A stretch of DNA of 32,463 nucleotides from Bacteroidales bacterium (GCA_012728975.1 JAAYDZ010000019.1:1-32463); one strand, 5' to 3'. Positions 17,256 to 25,402 are shown, counted from the stretch's first letter. Notes: generated from the sequence alone by a model not told the origin. Numbers and translations are program-made.

Positions 17256-17261
17256 AATAGG

Positions 17262-17837
17262 TTATTTTAATATTTTAACATTTTCTATAAGGGACGCAAA
17301 GTAAGCACTTTTTTCCGGATATAACAAAATTAGTCTCTCATAAATTGAAAGTGCTTGATTATAAAACTCCTGTTCTACATATATTCTTGCAAGAGTTTCG
17401 GTAAAGAATTGGTCGGAATCATCTTCAGCGAACTCTCTTTTCTCAAAATCAAAATCGGGCAGTGAACTTAATGTAGAAGAGATCGGATTGATGCTGAAAG
17501 TCTCCTTAAATGCCTCTCCGCTACGCTCAAGTTCCTTGAAATCCTCCTGGCTGAAATAGTCACCTCCGACAACATAATACTTAAGTTTATGTTCGGCATG
17601 AGCCGGTTTTCCTATAATATCACTTTCATCGAAACGCTCTTTAAGGGATTCTTTTACAGTTTGGATAAAATAGGCACGGCTGAGGAGGTGTATTCCTGAC
17701 GCAACTGCCGCTCCATGGAGTTCTTCATCACCAGCTTTGCCTTTGCGAAGGACAAGTTCCTTACGTGCAACTGCAAACCAGGGATAAAGTTCCAGCAATT
17801 CTTCAAGTTCGGATATGGAGAGCTTTTTCAATTCCAT
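17262..17837 (-). CDS. TPR-like conserved hypothetical protein of the lptE-secG operon
   Basis: 191 residues, no signal peptide. The N-terminus is an acidic-hydrophobic helix (MELKKLSISELEELLELYPW) and the C-terminus holds one tetratricopeptide-like repeat (FTETLARIYVEQEFYNQALS, then IYERLILLYPEKSAYFA). The rest is unrecognised. It lies between lptE (13 bases) and secG (6 bases). Proteins of this shape are usually found at this place in Bacteroidota, suggesting a role linked to envelope assembly or secretion, but no function can be assigned from sequence. Confidence 0.75.
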   Translation of the reverse strand: MELKKLSISELEELLELYPWFAVARKELVLRKGKAGDEELHGAAVASGIHLLSRAYFIQTVKESLKERFDESDIIGKPAHAEHKLKYYVVGGDYFSQEDFKELERSGEAFKETFSINPISSTLSSLPDFDFEKREFAEDDSDQFFTETLARIYVEQEFYNQALSIYERLILLYPEKSAYFASLIENVKILK

Positions 17838-17850
17838 TTATAAACAGCTG

Positions 17851-18369
17851 TTACCAGTTGGCAACGGTGGCATTAAATATATCTTCCACAATTTTTTCAA
17901 TTATCGTATCACAAAGCGTGGCTTCTACTTCATCGAGAGAACGTTCGGAATCATAATCCTCATAACCTGCAAAATTCTTCTCAAAATTCTCCTCCGGATA
18001 CTTCTCATTCACAAACTTTACTTTCACCGTGACTGTGAGACGGTTTCTGGCAGCCACCTCATCGGCAGTAATTGCAGTTGCGGAGACATCATAGCCTTCA
18101 ATAACAGCCAGCACATAGAGATCTCCGGCATCCTCCACCTGCTCCAAACGGGTAAGTTTACGATATTTATCCGAGAGTGCCTCATACAAAGAATTCGCAA
18201 GTGAAGGGTTGACCTTGAGAGCTCTGTTCTGGACCGGTTCTATACATATCGTTTCGACATCCGGCTGGATCGAAGTACCGCTGAAAGAGTAAATCCAGCA
18301 ACCTGTAGCCAGACAGGCTGTCGCAAAAAACAAGGCCGAAGCAAGGAAAGATTTGAATATTCGTTTCAT
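17851..18369 (-). CDS. lptE: LptE family LPS-assembly lipoprotein
   Basis: 172 residues with a lipoprotein signal peptide ending ATGC at residue 24 and the mature start WIYSFSGTSIQPDVETICIE, which is the typical LptE opening (a Y-S-F-x-G segment followed by a short strand). The central NPSLANSLYEALSDKYRKLT and the later VTVKVKFVNEKYPEENFEKN match the two-layer alpha/beta fold. LptE plugs the LptD barrel and helps deliver lipopolysaccharide to the outer leaflet. It follows the sigma-54 activator gene by eight bases, a pairing seen across Bacteroidota. Confidence 0.88.
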   Translation of the reverse strand: MKRIFKSFLASALFFATACLATGCWIYSFSGTSIQPDVETICIEPVQNRALKVNPSLANSLYEALSDKYRKLTRLEQVEDAGDLYVLAVIEGYDVSATAITADEVAARNRLTVTVKVKFVNEKYPEENFEKNFAGYEDYDSERSLDEVEATLCDTIIEKIVEDIFNATVANW

Positions 18370-18377
18370 TTTGTCGC

Positions 18378-19676
18378 TTATTCCAGGTTGAATTCTTTTA
18401 TTTTCCTATAAATAGTGCGTGCAGAGATTCCAAGTTCCGCCGCTGCCTTCTCACGGTTATTACCATTGCGCCGCAGTGCTTCTGCAATTGCCTTACAGGT
18501 GATTTGATCCAAAGTGAGCGGACTCTCCTTCTCGGACTCTGCAAAATTCTCCACCTCCTCCACCTCAATTACCGGACCCGCACCCTGCAACTCAGAACCA
18601 GAAACTCTATACTCGGAACTCAGAACTCCTAACTCTGAACTCGCACCCCGCACCCCAGATCCCTCTGTGAGCATATGGGTATGATCTATAGTAGAAGCCC
18701 GTAACTCAGAACTCGGAACTCGAAACTCGGAACTCTCATGTGCTGTAATAGCACTCCTTTTGACAATGCGAATAAGTTCGTCAACCTCTACTCTCAACTG
18801 CTGGTACTGGGCATATAACTGAATTAGGAACTCTCTATATGGATCGGAGCAATTATCTGTAAAGCCGCCGGATTGCACCGGCATCTGAGAGGAATGATCC
18901 TTCGGAAGGTAGCCTGAAAGTATCTCTGCTGTAATCAAACGCTCCGTCTCCATGGTTGAGATACGCTCTGCAACACTCTTGAGTTGTCGAATATTACCGG
19001 GCCACGGGTAACTCTCAAGAATCTTCATAGCCTCATCATTGAGACGCACCGGTTGCATCGTATATTTATCGGCAAAATCACTTGCAAACTTGCGGAAAAG
19101 CATACGGATGTCCTCCTTGCGCTCCCTAAGGGGCGGCATCACTATTGGCACAGTATTGAGACGGTAGTAGAGGTCACGCCTAAACTTGCCTGTTGCCACC
19201 GCACGTTCGAGATGAATATTGGTAGCTGCTATCACCCTCACATCGGTCTTCTGCACTTTTGAAGAGCCCACTCTTATAAACTCGCCGTTCTGAAGGACTC
19301 TGAGCAAACGTACCTGAGTTCCGATCGGAAGTTCAGCAACCTCATCGAGGAAGATTGTACCTCCGTCTGCCTCTTCAAAGTATCCTTTGCGGCTGTCGAC
19401 CGCTCCGGTAAAAGCACCCTTTTCATGGCCGAAAAGCTCAGAATCTATCGTTCCTTCTGGAATTGCTCCGCAGTTAACTGCAATATAGCGTTTATGCTTA
19501 CGGGGGGAGTGGTCGTGGATAATCCTTGGAATATATTCCTTTCCGACACCGCTTTCGCCCGTTACAATAACGGAGAGGTCGGTAGAAGCGACATTAACCG
19601 CCGCTTCAATGGCTCTGTTAAGTCCGGGATCATTGCCGATAATCTGATATTTATCTTTTATTTGCCTTAAATCCAT
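18378..19676 (-). CDS. sigma-54-dependent activator (AAA+ and Fis-type HTH) with repeat-encoded linker
   Basis: 432 residues. The AAA+ core fills residues 15-250: Walker A TGESGVGKE (39-47), the sigma-54 contact loop GAFTGA (87-92), Walker B GGTIFLDE (105-112), the arginine-finger region FRRDLYYRLN, and the sensor YPWPGNIRQL. The C-terminal Fis-type helix-turn-helix is NNREKAAAELGISARTIYRK. No receiver, PAS or GAF domain precedes the core, so the input signal is unknown; control may be by expression level or partner proteins. Between core and HTH is a linker (about 303-380) partly encoded by a seven-base tandem repeat, giving the heptads SSEFRVP, SSELRAS, SSELGVL, SSEYRVS. It heads the run with lptE and secG, and probably regulates envelope genes through sigma-54. 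Confidence 0.93.
   Translation of the reverse strand: MDLRQIKDKYQIIGNDPGLNRAIEAAVNVASTDLSVIVTGESGVGKEYIPRIIHDHSPRKHKRYIAVNCGAIPEGTIDSELFGHEKGAFTGAVDSRKGYFEEADGGTIFLDEVAELPIGTQVRLLRVLQNGEFIRVGSSKVQKTDVRVIAATNIHLERAVATGKFRRDLYYRLNTVPIVMPPLRERKEDIRMLFRKFASDFADKYTMQPVRLNDEAMKILESYPWPGNIRQLKSVAERISTMETERLITAEILSGYLPKDHSSQMPVQSGGFTDNCSDPYREFLIQLYAQYQQLRVEVDELIRIVKRSAITAHESSEFRVPSSELRASTIDHTHMLTEGSGVRGASSELGVLSSEYRVSGSELQGAGPVIEVEEVENFAESEKESPLTLDQITCKAIAEALRRNGNNREKAAAELGISARTIYRKIKEFNLE
18575..18665. repeat. degenerate heptanucleotide tandem repeat, first block (in coding sequence)
   Basis: Thirteen units of exactly seven bases run without a break, consensus AACTCNN shifting to ACCCCNN, for example AACTCAG, AACTCTA, AACTCAG, AACTCCT, AACTCTG, AACTCGC, ACCCCGC. 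It codes in the minus strand for part of the linker of the sigma-54 activator. Because three units equal seven codons, the protein shows a seven-residue period. Confidence 0.85.
18703..18737. repeat. heptanucleotide tandem repeat, second block (in coding sequence)
   Basis: Five units in register: AACTCAG, AACTCGG, AACTCGA, AACTCGG, AACTCTC. This is the best-conserved block and lies 37 bases from the first. Translated on the minus strand it gives SSEFRVP and SSELRAS. The near-identity of neighbouring units makes slippage possible. Confidence 0.85.
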
Positions 19677-19681
19677 ATCTG

Positions 19682-19689
19682 CAAAGTTA
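19682..19689 (-). promoter_or_regulatory. -7 box of the sigma-54 activator operon, leaderless architecture
   Basis: TAACTTTG on the minus strand matches TAnnTTTG and is followed after five bases (CAGAT) by the ATG at 19676. As with rsgA, transcription would start at the start codon. No clear -33 is visible in the AT-rich stretch upstream. Confidence 0.55.
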
Positions 19690-19717
19690 TAAATTTTTAT
19701 CTGAAAAAAATTATCAT

Positions 19718-19725
19718 TATATTTG
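19718..19725 (+). promoter_or_regulatory. -7 box of the OmpA/TPR lipoprotein gene
   Basis: TATATTTG matches TAnnTTTG, with the ATG 59 bases further on. The leader is AT-rich and unstructured, as in highly expressed Bacteroidota genes. No exact -33 TTTG is present. Confidence 0.6.
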
Positions 19726-19784
19726 TATGATAAAACATTATTATTTACTAAAGAATTATTTTAACAAAAACTATTTTAATATTT

Positions 19785-21425
19785 ATGAGAAAAAACATCA
19801 TCAATCTTATGCTCATAGCTTTCGTATCCGTAGCTATGGCTTCCTGCGGCAATCCTTCCAAGATGATTGAGGCCGCTGACCAGATCAAAATCAATTGCAA
19901 CCCCGAGGTACTCGAAGTGATTGCAGGCAACATCGACGCTGTTGTTGACGTTACATTCCCTGCCGAATACTTCCATCCGAAGGCAATTCTTGAGGTGATT
20001 CCCGTATTGGTTTATAGTGGCGGACAGGTTGAGGGTAAGCCTTTTGTATATCAGGGCGAGAAGATTACTGATAATTATAAACTCGTAACCGAGGATGGTG
20101 CGACTATAAGCGAACGCATTCATTTTGAATATGTTCCCGGCATGGAGAAATCACAGCTTGTAGCTCGCGCAAAAGTTTTCTTCAAAGGCAAAGAATTCCC
20201 TTTCCCCGCTGACATCAAGATTGCTGACGGTGCCAACACCACCTATATGCTCGTAGAAACTGACGGTGCATACGAGATGATGAAGGACAACTATCAAGAA
20301 GTGATTCCTGAGACTGAAGAAGCACAGATTCTCTATCTTGTAAATAGCGCAACCGTACGCCCTTCACAGCTCAGAAGTGACGACATCAAAAACTTTGAGC
20401 AAGCTCTCAAAGATCTTGAGCAGGACGGACGCAGAGAGGTTAAGGGCACTAAAATTGTTGCCTACGCTTCTCCTGAAGGCGCAGTAGACTTCAACAACAA
20501 ACTCTCTGCAAATCGCGAAAAGAGCGCAGAAAAAGCATTCAATCGATTTGCCAAGAAACTCGAAACAGGCGAAGTAAGCACCAAGAGTCTTGGTGAGGAC
20601 TGGGAAGGATTCCAGGAGCTTGTAAAGAACTCCAACATTGAGGACAAAGAGCTTATCCTCCGTGTTCTTTCAATGTACAGCGACTCTAACGTACGCGAAA
20701 GAGAGATCAGAAATATGTCTCAGGTATATAAGACTCTTGCAGAGACTGTTCTTCCTGAACTTCGCCGTGCAAGATTCATCACCGACATTGAGTACACCAA
20801 CTATACTGCTGATGAGCTCAAAGAGCTTTTGGAGACCAACATTGATGCTCTCGATGAAGAAGCTCTACTCCGCGTAGCTACCCTGACAAGAGATAATGGC
20901 GCAAAAATTGATATCTACAACAAGGCTATTAAAGAATTTGACAGCGACCGTGCGAAATACAACGCAGCTTGCGTCAACCTCAACCTTGGAAATAATAGCG
21001 CAGCTAAGTCTCTTCTAGGAAAGATGAACAACAAGAACTGCTACTACAAGAACGCAATGGGCGTTATCGCTATGCGTGAAGGCGATTATGAAGAAGCCAA
21101 AAAATGGTTTGCAGAGACACACCGCCCTCAGGGCAAGATCAATGCAGCAGTTATTGATATCCTCGAAGGCAAATACAAAGATGCTCTCAACAAACTTGAA
21201 GGCACAGGCGACCACAATGAGCCCCTTGCTCACATTCTCAACGGACAGCCTGAGAAGGCAGTCGTAACCTGCAAGTGTCCTCACGCAGCTTACCTTAAGG
21301 CTGTTATTGCAGCACGTGCCGGCGACGCCGAGACCTGCAAGAAAGAACTTGAGACAGCAGCCAAGAGAGAAGACTACGCTAAGAGAATGGTCAACGATAT
21401 CGAGTTTGCTAAGATTCTCAGATAG
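19785..21425 (+). CDS. OmpA-like and TPR domain lipoprotein, probably abundant
   Basis: 546 residues. A lipoprotein signal peptide ends MASC at residue 20. After a beta-rich region (about 30-175) comes an OmpA-like peptidoglycan-binding segment (about 180-270: YLVNSATVRPSQLRSDDIKN, KIVAYASPEGAVDFNNKLSA, REKSAEKAF) and then helical tetratricopeptide-like repeats to the C-terminus (KYNAACVNLNLGNNSAAKSL, GVIAMREGDYEEAKKWFAET). It probably links the outer membrane to the cell wall and scaffolds other proteins. Codon use is strongly biased (AAG, GAC, AAC, CTC) compared with neighbours, and it has its own promoter and strong terminator, so high expression is likely. Exact function unknown. Confidence 0.85.
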   Translation: MRKNIINLMLIAFVSVAMASCGNPSKMIEAADQIKINCNPEVLEVIAGNIDAVVDVTFPAEYFHPKAILEVIPVLVYSGGQVEGKPFVYQGEKITDNYKLVTEDGATISERIHFEYVPGMEKSQLVARAKVFFKGKEFPFPADIKIADGANTTYMLVETDGAYEMMKDNYQEVIPETEEAQILYLVNSATVRPSQLRSDDIKNFEQALKDLEQDGRREVKGTKIVAYASPEGAVDFNNKLSANREKSAEKAFNRFAKKLETGEVSTKSLGEDWEGFQELVKNSNIEDKELILRVLSMYSDSNVREREIRNMSQVYKTLAETVLPELRRARFITDIEYTNYTADELKELLETNIDALDEEALLRVATLTRDNGAKIDIYNKAIKEFDSDRAKYNAACVNLNLGNNSAAKSLLGKMNNKNCYYKNAMGVIAMREGDYEEAKKWFAETHRPQGKINAAVIDILEGKYKDALNKLEGTGDHNEPLAHILNGQPEKAVVTCKCPHAAYLKAVIAARAGDAETCKKELETAAKREDYAKRMVNDIEFAKILR

Positions 21426-21449
21426 TTAGAGCACATTCCAAACTAAAAA

Positions 21450-21479
21450 ACGGGTGGCTGCGGCCGCCCGTTTTTTTTT
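21450..21479 (+). terminator. strong intrinsic terminator of the OmpA/TPR gene
   Basis: ACGGGTGGC and GCCGCCCGT form a 9 bp stem with one G-U pair around the loop TGCG, followed by nine T (21471-21479). It lies 24 bases after the stop and is a textbook rho-independent terminator. Confidence 0.93.
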
Positions 21480-21480
21480 G

Positions 21481-21515
21481 GAGGTGCGGGTTGCGGGTTA
21501 CGCGGTGCACCGTTA
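21481..21515. repeat. heptanucleotide repeat, intergenic block
   Basis: GAGGTGC, GGGTTGC, GGGTTAC, GCGGTGC, ACCGTTA are five consecutive seven-base units. On the other strand they read like the AACCCGN form of the repeat seen inside the sigma-54 activator and before mrp. It starts directly after the terminator T run. Confidence 0.65.
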
Positions 21516-21524
21516 AACAGAGTA

Positions 21525-21588
21525 TTATCCGCAGCATACTGACGATAAATGGTCAATTATCCGCAGTATATTGAGGATAAAGGATAAT
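21525..21588. repeat. 32-base imperfect direct repeat with internal dyads
   Basis: Two copies, both starting TTATCCGCAG and 32 bases apart (21525 and 21557). The first 23 bases match with three differences; the second copy also contains TTATCC and GGATAA as an inverted repeat (21557-21580). It lies between two convergent genes. No gene is seen in the 21516-21660 region. Function unknown. Confidence 0.6.
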
Positions 21589-21606
21589 TAAAGAGACGAA
21601 TAAATG

Positions 21607-21629
21607 ATAAAGAGGTTGTTCCTCTTTAT
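21607..21629 (-). terminator. hairpin after the sodium symporter gene
   Basis: ATAAAGAGG (21607-21615) and CCTCTTTAT (21621-21629) form a perfect 9 bp stem with a 5-base loop. It is about 30 bases after the stop of the 21661-23028 gene on the minus strand. The T run after it is poor (ATCATTTATTC), so termination strength is uncertain. Confidence 0.6.
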
Positions 21630-21660
21630 GAGTGGATATTCAAGGTGTAGGCCGTTGGTT

Positions 21661-23028
21661 CTACCCAAATATCATTATAACCAAAATAGTTACCGGAGCA
21701 ACGAAACGAATGATAAAGAATGTCATTTCTGTGAACCATTTTGGAAGCTTGAGAGTACCGCTATTGGTGAGTTCGTCCATCACATTGGCCTTACCAAGTC
21801 TCCAGCCCACAAAAATTACAACCAACAGGCCGCAAGTAGTCAGGAAAAAGTCGGATGAAAGGGTGTCAAAGAGATCAAAGAAAGTCTTCCCAAATATCTT
21901 GACATCTGAAAGCACCCCCATAGAAAGAGAGGCGAGACATCCCGTTACAAGGAAAATTGAGGAACCAATGATTACGGCTGTTGTACGCTTCATTTTGAAC
22001 TCCTCCTTGAGATAAGCCACAACCACCTCAAGCAGAGAAATGGAGGAAGTCAGGGCCGCAACAAGAAGTACAAAGAAAAAGATAATGGCTAAAACGCCCC
22101 CTAGGGGCATTTGAGCAAAAATCTTTGGCAAAGTAATGAATACGAGGCCGGGGCCCTCTCCGGGACTTATTCCAAATGCGAATACTGCCGGCATTATGGC
22201 ACAGCCTGCAATAATCGCAAAAGTAGTATCGGCTACTGCCGTAAGTGCGGATGTCTTTACGATATTTTCGCTTTTGTTGACATAGGAGGCATAAGTCATT
22301 ATCGTACCGCAACCTATCGAAAGCGAGAAGAATGCTTGTCCAAGCGCAGCGAGTAAAGTATGAGAAGTTACTTTAGAAAAATCGGGCTTGAAAAGATAGT
22401 TGATACCCTCTTTTGCTCCCTCGAGAGTAACCGAACGTAAAGCAATGAGGATAATCATCACAAAAAGCAAAGGCATCATTGTTTTGGTATATCTCTCTAT
22501 ACCTTTTTTTATCCCGGCAATTACCACAAGAGCTGTCAGAAGCAAGAACACCAAATGCCAGATAAGGGGCTTTATCGGAGAGGAGACAAAATCACTGAAC
22601 ATCGTATCAAGATTGCCTCCAGCCTCACGGGTAAAATCAAATGAAATGGCTTTGACCAGATATTCTATCGACCATCCTCCCACAACGCTATAGAACGATA
22701 GGATGCAGAGGGCTGAAAGTACCGAGAAAATACCTACAATCCCCCATTTAGAACCGGGAGCAAGCACCTTAAAGGCTCCAAAAGCGTTCCTTTGGCTTCT
22801 GCGTCCTATAATAAATTCCGAATACATTATTGGGAGGCACAGGATAAAAACGAAAACAATATAAATAAAGATAAAGGCGGCACCGCCGTTTTCTCCCACC
22901 AAATAGGGAAACCTCCATAGATTACCCAGTCCTACAGCGGAGCCGGCCAGTGCCACAAGCACTCCAAAGGAACTAGTAAACGAATCACGTCCGGAAGCAC
23001 TTGGTGACTGTGTTTTTTTAGCGCTCAT
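21661..23028 (-). CDS. sodium-dependent transporter, neurotransmitter:sodium symporter (SNF) family
   Basis: 455 residues with about eleven membrane helices. The first helix carries the diagnostic GVLVALAGSAVGLGNLWRFP, in which the unwound glycine-rich part binds sodium and substrate as in LeuT; YSEFIIGRRSQRN and LGQAFFSLSIGCGTIMTYAS (helix 6, substrate site) also match. It imports an amino acid or related amine with sodium across the inner membrane. The start overlaps the end of folA by 11 bases, so it is co-translated with the thymidylate genes; why a symporter belongs there is not clear. Substrate unknown. Confidence 0.93.
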   Translation of the reverse strand: MSAKKTQSPSASGRDSFTSSFGVLVALAGSAVGLGNLWRFPYLVGENGGAAFIFIYIVFVFILCLPIMYSEFIIGRRSQRNAFGAFKVLAPGSKWGIVGIFSVLSALCILSFYSVVGGWSIEYLVKAISFDFTREAGGNLDTMFSDFVSSPIKPLIWHLVFLLLTALVVIAGIKKGIERYTKTMMPLLFVMIILIALRSVTLEGAKEGINYLFKPDFSKVTSHTLLAALGQAFFSLSIGCGTIMTYASYVNKSENIVKTSALTAVADTTFAIIAGCAIMPAVFAFGISPGEGPGLVFITLPKIFAQMPLGGVLAIIFFFVLLVAALTSSISLLEVVVAYLKEEFKMKRTTAVIIGSSIFLVTGCLASLSMGVLSDVKIFGKTFFDLFDTLSSDFFLTTCGLLVVIFVGWRLGKANVMDELTNSGTLKLPKWFTEMTFFIIRFVAPVTILVIMIFG

Positions 23029-23590
23029 ATATCAAAAATTCATAATTTAAACCCGATTTTTCGTCCACAGCTATACCGCTACGGGTAGCAATACGCCATT
23101 TTTCCATATCAATCTCCGGGAAAAAGACATCTGCTTCGGGTACCGATGTATATACCCTGGTCAGATAGATTCTCGACGCTTTTTCCATCGCCTGACGATA
23201 AATATTGCCTCCTCCGATCACAAAGATCTCGTTCTGCCCCGCCTCGACAGCAATAGTCCGCGCAAGATCAAGCGCACTCCCCAAAGAGCTAACATAATGG
23301 ACCCGAGAAGTTAGTGGAGCCTGTGACCCCTCTGATAACTGTGAAGTCCTATTGTCCTGCCGACTATCCGCAAAGAGTGTGCGGCTGATTATAATATTAT
23401 CCCTTCCGGGAAGAGGCTTGCAGCCGAGGGATTCCCAGGTCTTGCGACCCATTATGACACATTTGCCGAAGGTAACCCGCTTAAAATATTTCAAATCGTC
23501 GGAAATGTGCCAGGGCATGGCGTTGCCTTTGCCAATAGCTCCATCTGTTGCAACGGCGGCAATAAGGGATATGATGGGCAATGCACTCAT
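23018..23590 (-). CDS. folA: dihydrofolate reductase with an extra loop
   Basis: 190 residues, longer than the usual 160-170. Core motifs are intact: [20 protein letters not shown], the catalytic acid in [18 protein letters not shown], the NADPH loop [11 protein letters not shown], and [13 protein letters not shown]. The surplus is an insertion of about 19 residues (about 78-96, rich in S, Q, T, R) between [10 protein letters not shown] and [12 protein letters not shown], where most family members have a short turn. The enzyme regenerates tetrahydrofolate consumed by ThyA. The start overlaps the thyA stop by four bases (ATGA), so the pair is translationally coupled. Confidence 0.94.
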   Translation of the reverse strand: MSALPIISLIAAVATDGAIGKGNAMPWHISDDLKYFKRVTFGKCVIMGRKTWESLGCKPLPGRDNIIISRTLFADSRQDNRTSQLSEGSQAPLTSRVHYVSSLGSALDLARTIAVEAGQNEIFVIGGGNIYRQAMEKASRIYLTRVYTSVPEADVFFPEIDMEKWRIATRSGIAVDEKSGLNYEFLIYER

Positions 23591-24381
23591 ACGGCAATAG
23601 GGGCTTTTATGCCGGGGTGGGGATCATATCCTTCAAGAGTGAAGTCCTCATACTCAAAACTGAACAGATCCTTCTTGTCGGGGTTAATGATCATTCGGGG
23701 GAGCGGGCGGGGCTCGCGAGAAAGTTGAAGAGCCACCTGCTCAAAATGATTTTGGTAGATATGAGCATCCCCAAAGGTATGGATAAACTCCCCGGGAAAA
23801 TAACCGCATACCTGAGCCAACATCATGGTCAAAATTGAATAAGATGCGATATTGAAGGGTACCCCAAGGAATACATCTGCACTGCGCTGATAGAGCTGAC
23901 AGGAGAGTTTGCCTTCCGCTACATAGAACTGGAAAAGAGCATGACAAGGTGGAAGCGCCATTTTTTCGACCTCTGCTACGTTCCAGGCGGAAACGATGTG
24001 ACGGCGCGAATCGGGATTGCTTTTAAGCGATTCTACGAGTGCGGACAGCTGATCGATAGTCTCTCCGCCAGGAGTGGGCCAGCTGCGCCACTGATGACCG
24101 TAGATGGGCCCCAAATCACCATTGGCGTCAGCCCATTCGTCCCATATGGTCACTCCGTGTTCGTTGAGGTAGCGAATATTTGTATCTCCTGCTATAAACC
24201 ACAGCAGTTCGTAGATAATCGATCTGAGATGAAGTTTTTTTGTAGTCAGCACCGGAAAGCCCTGATTGAGGTCAAAACGTATTTGATAACCAAAGATGCT
24301 TCGGGTGCCGGTGCCGGTGCGATCGCTCTTGTCGGTACCGTTACACATTATATAGTCGAGCAGGTCAAGATACTGTTTCAT
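23587..24381 (-). CDS. thyA: thymidylate synthase
   Basis: 264 residues, the same length as E. coli ThyA. Visible motifs are [33 protein letters not shown], the catalytic cysteine in [13 protein letters not shown], the [20 protein letters not shown] substrate site, and HIYQNH near the end. It methylates dUMP to dTMP using methylene-tetrahydrofolate, giving dihydrofolate that FolA recycles. Both neighbours are joined by four-base ATGA overlaps: the nuclease-like gene upstream and folA downstream. Confidence 0.97.
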   Translation of the reverse strand: MKQYLDLLDYIMCNGTDKSDRTGTGTRSIFGYQIRFDLNQGFPVLTTKKLHLRSIIYELLWFIAGDTNIRYLNEHGVTIWDEWADANGDLGPIYGHQWRSWPTPGGETIDQLSALVESLKSNPDSRRHIVSAWNVAEVEKMALPPCHALFQFYVAEGKLSCQLYQRSADVFLGVPFNIASYSILTMMLAQVCGYFPGEFIHTFGDAHIYQNHFEQVALQLSREPRPLPRMIINPDKKDLFSFEYEDFTLEGYDPHPGIKAPIAV

Positions 24382-25397
24382 TGTGCAAATATATGCATTT
24401 TTCGCTGCAATCGCAGCAAAATCGGAAGGTGGTCACTCACTCCTCCGTTGTATCGCGGTCCGATGTATGTGCGTCTAGGCTTTTGCCCAAGAAACTCTCT
24501 ATCTTCCTCAAGTAAAAAGGCAGGAGCAAAGATGCGCATCATAGTACCGTCATTCCAGCGCATCAACCTTCCGGAAAGATTTTCCGAAAGGAAAAACTGA
24601 TCTATAAGCTCCCAAATACCTTTATATCTAATAGAACCCAGCCCCTTTGCCGCCAGGTCGGCAGCCGGAGCACACAACTCCATTTCCTCCGAAAAATTGA
24701 CTAAAAGCTGTGAATCCGGAGTATCGTTAAAATCGCCCATTATTAAAATTTCCGCCTCCGGCGAAAGGCTTCTTACCGAATCCACCAACTCCCGCAAGGC
24801 ATTTGCAGCAGCCATTCTGCGCAGAGAATGTTCTGACTCGTCACTCAACTTTGAAGGCCAGTGGTTGACAAAAAGATGAAGAGTATCCAAAACTTCTTCC
24901 CCTTGAAGCGGAAGACCACAGACATACAATATATCGCGAGTAACGGAACTGTCGGGAAGGGATACCTCAACAGCTCTCGAACGCAACACTCTGAACCGCT
25001 CCTTACGATAAAGCAACGCTACATCTATACCTCGTACATCCGGCGAATCATAGTGCACCATATCGTACTCCAAGCGCACAAGAGGTGTCTGCTTAACCAG
25101 TTGACGAAGCACCATCCTGTTTTCCACCTCACACAATCCCACCAGATCGGGCCATCCCCCAAGCTCCTCCGCCGAAGAGGCTATTACCTTGGCAATTGCG
25201 TTGCGCTTACGCAAAAAACGCTTCCACGACCACCCATATCGGCCTCCATAAACAAAATCCTCATCATTTGTTTTTTCATCGTCAAAGGGGTCGAAATAGT
25301 TTTCGACATTCCAAAACATCATTCTGATTTCTTCTTGCGCAGGCTCCTGAAACGGAACCGCAAAAATGAGCAGAACACTCAAAAACAACCCTCTCAT
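24378..25397 (-). CDS. secreted endonuclease/exonuclease/phosphatase family protein
   Basis: 339 residues from ATG at 25397. A GTG at 25400 is in frame, but the Shine-Dalgarno box at 25403-25410 is better spaced for the ATG. A signal peptide is likely ([20 protein letters not shown]). The EEP fold motifs are present: [12 protein letters not shown] (metal-binding Asn), VGLCEVENR (metal-binding Glu), NHWPSK (active-site His), [14 protein letters not shown] (Asp and Asn), and [11 protein letters not shown] (catalytic His). It may cut extracellular DNA, RNA or a phosphoester, possibly providing nucleotides or phosphate. It overlaps thyA by four bases and opens the run to folA and the symporter. 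Substrate unknown. Confidence 0.87.
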   Translation of the reverse strand: MRGLFLSVLLIFAVPFQEPAQEEIRMMFWNVENYFDPFDDEKTNDEDFVYGGRYGWSWKRFLRKRNAIAKVIASSAEELGGWPDLVGLCEVENRMVLRQLVKQTPLVRLEYDMVHYDSPDVRGIDVALLYRKERFRVLRSRAVEVSLPDSSVTRDILYVCGLPLQGEEVLDTLHLFVNHWPSKLSDESEHSLRRMAAANALRELVDSVRSLSPEAEILIMGDFNDTPDSQLLVNFSEEMELCAPAADLAAKGLGSIRYKGIWELIDQFFLSENLSGRLMRWNDGTMMRIFAPAFLLEEDREFLGQKPRRTYIGPRYNGGVSDHLPILLRLQRKMHIFAQ

Positions 25398-25402
25398 CAC
25401 AT

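Noticed and set aside
17815-18204. 129-codon plus-strand open frame
   Set aside because: It is antisense to lptE and has neither a promoter nor recognisable protein features.
18575-18737. CRISPR array
   Set aside because: Units are seven bases with no spacers, inside a coding frame, and no cas gene is near.
23941-24600. 219-codon plus-strand open frame
   Set aside because: It is antisense to thyA and the EEP gene, both of which have full sets of conserved motifs; its translation has no domain.
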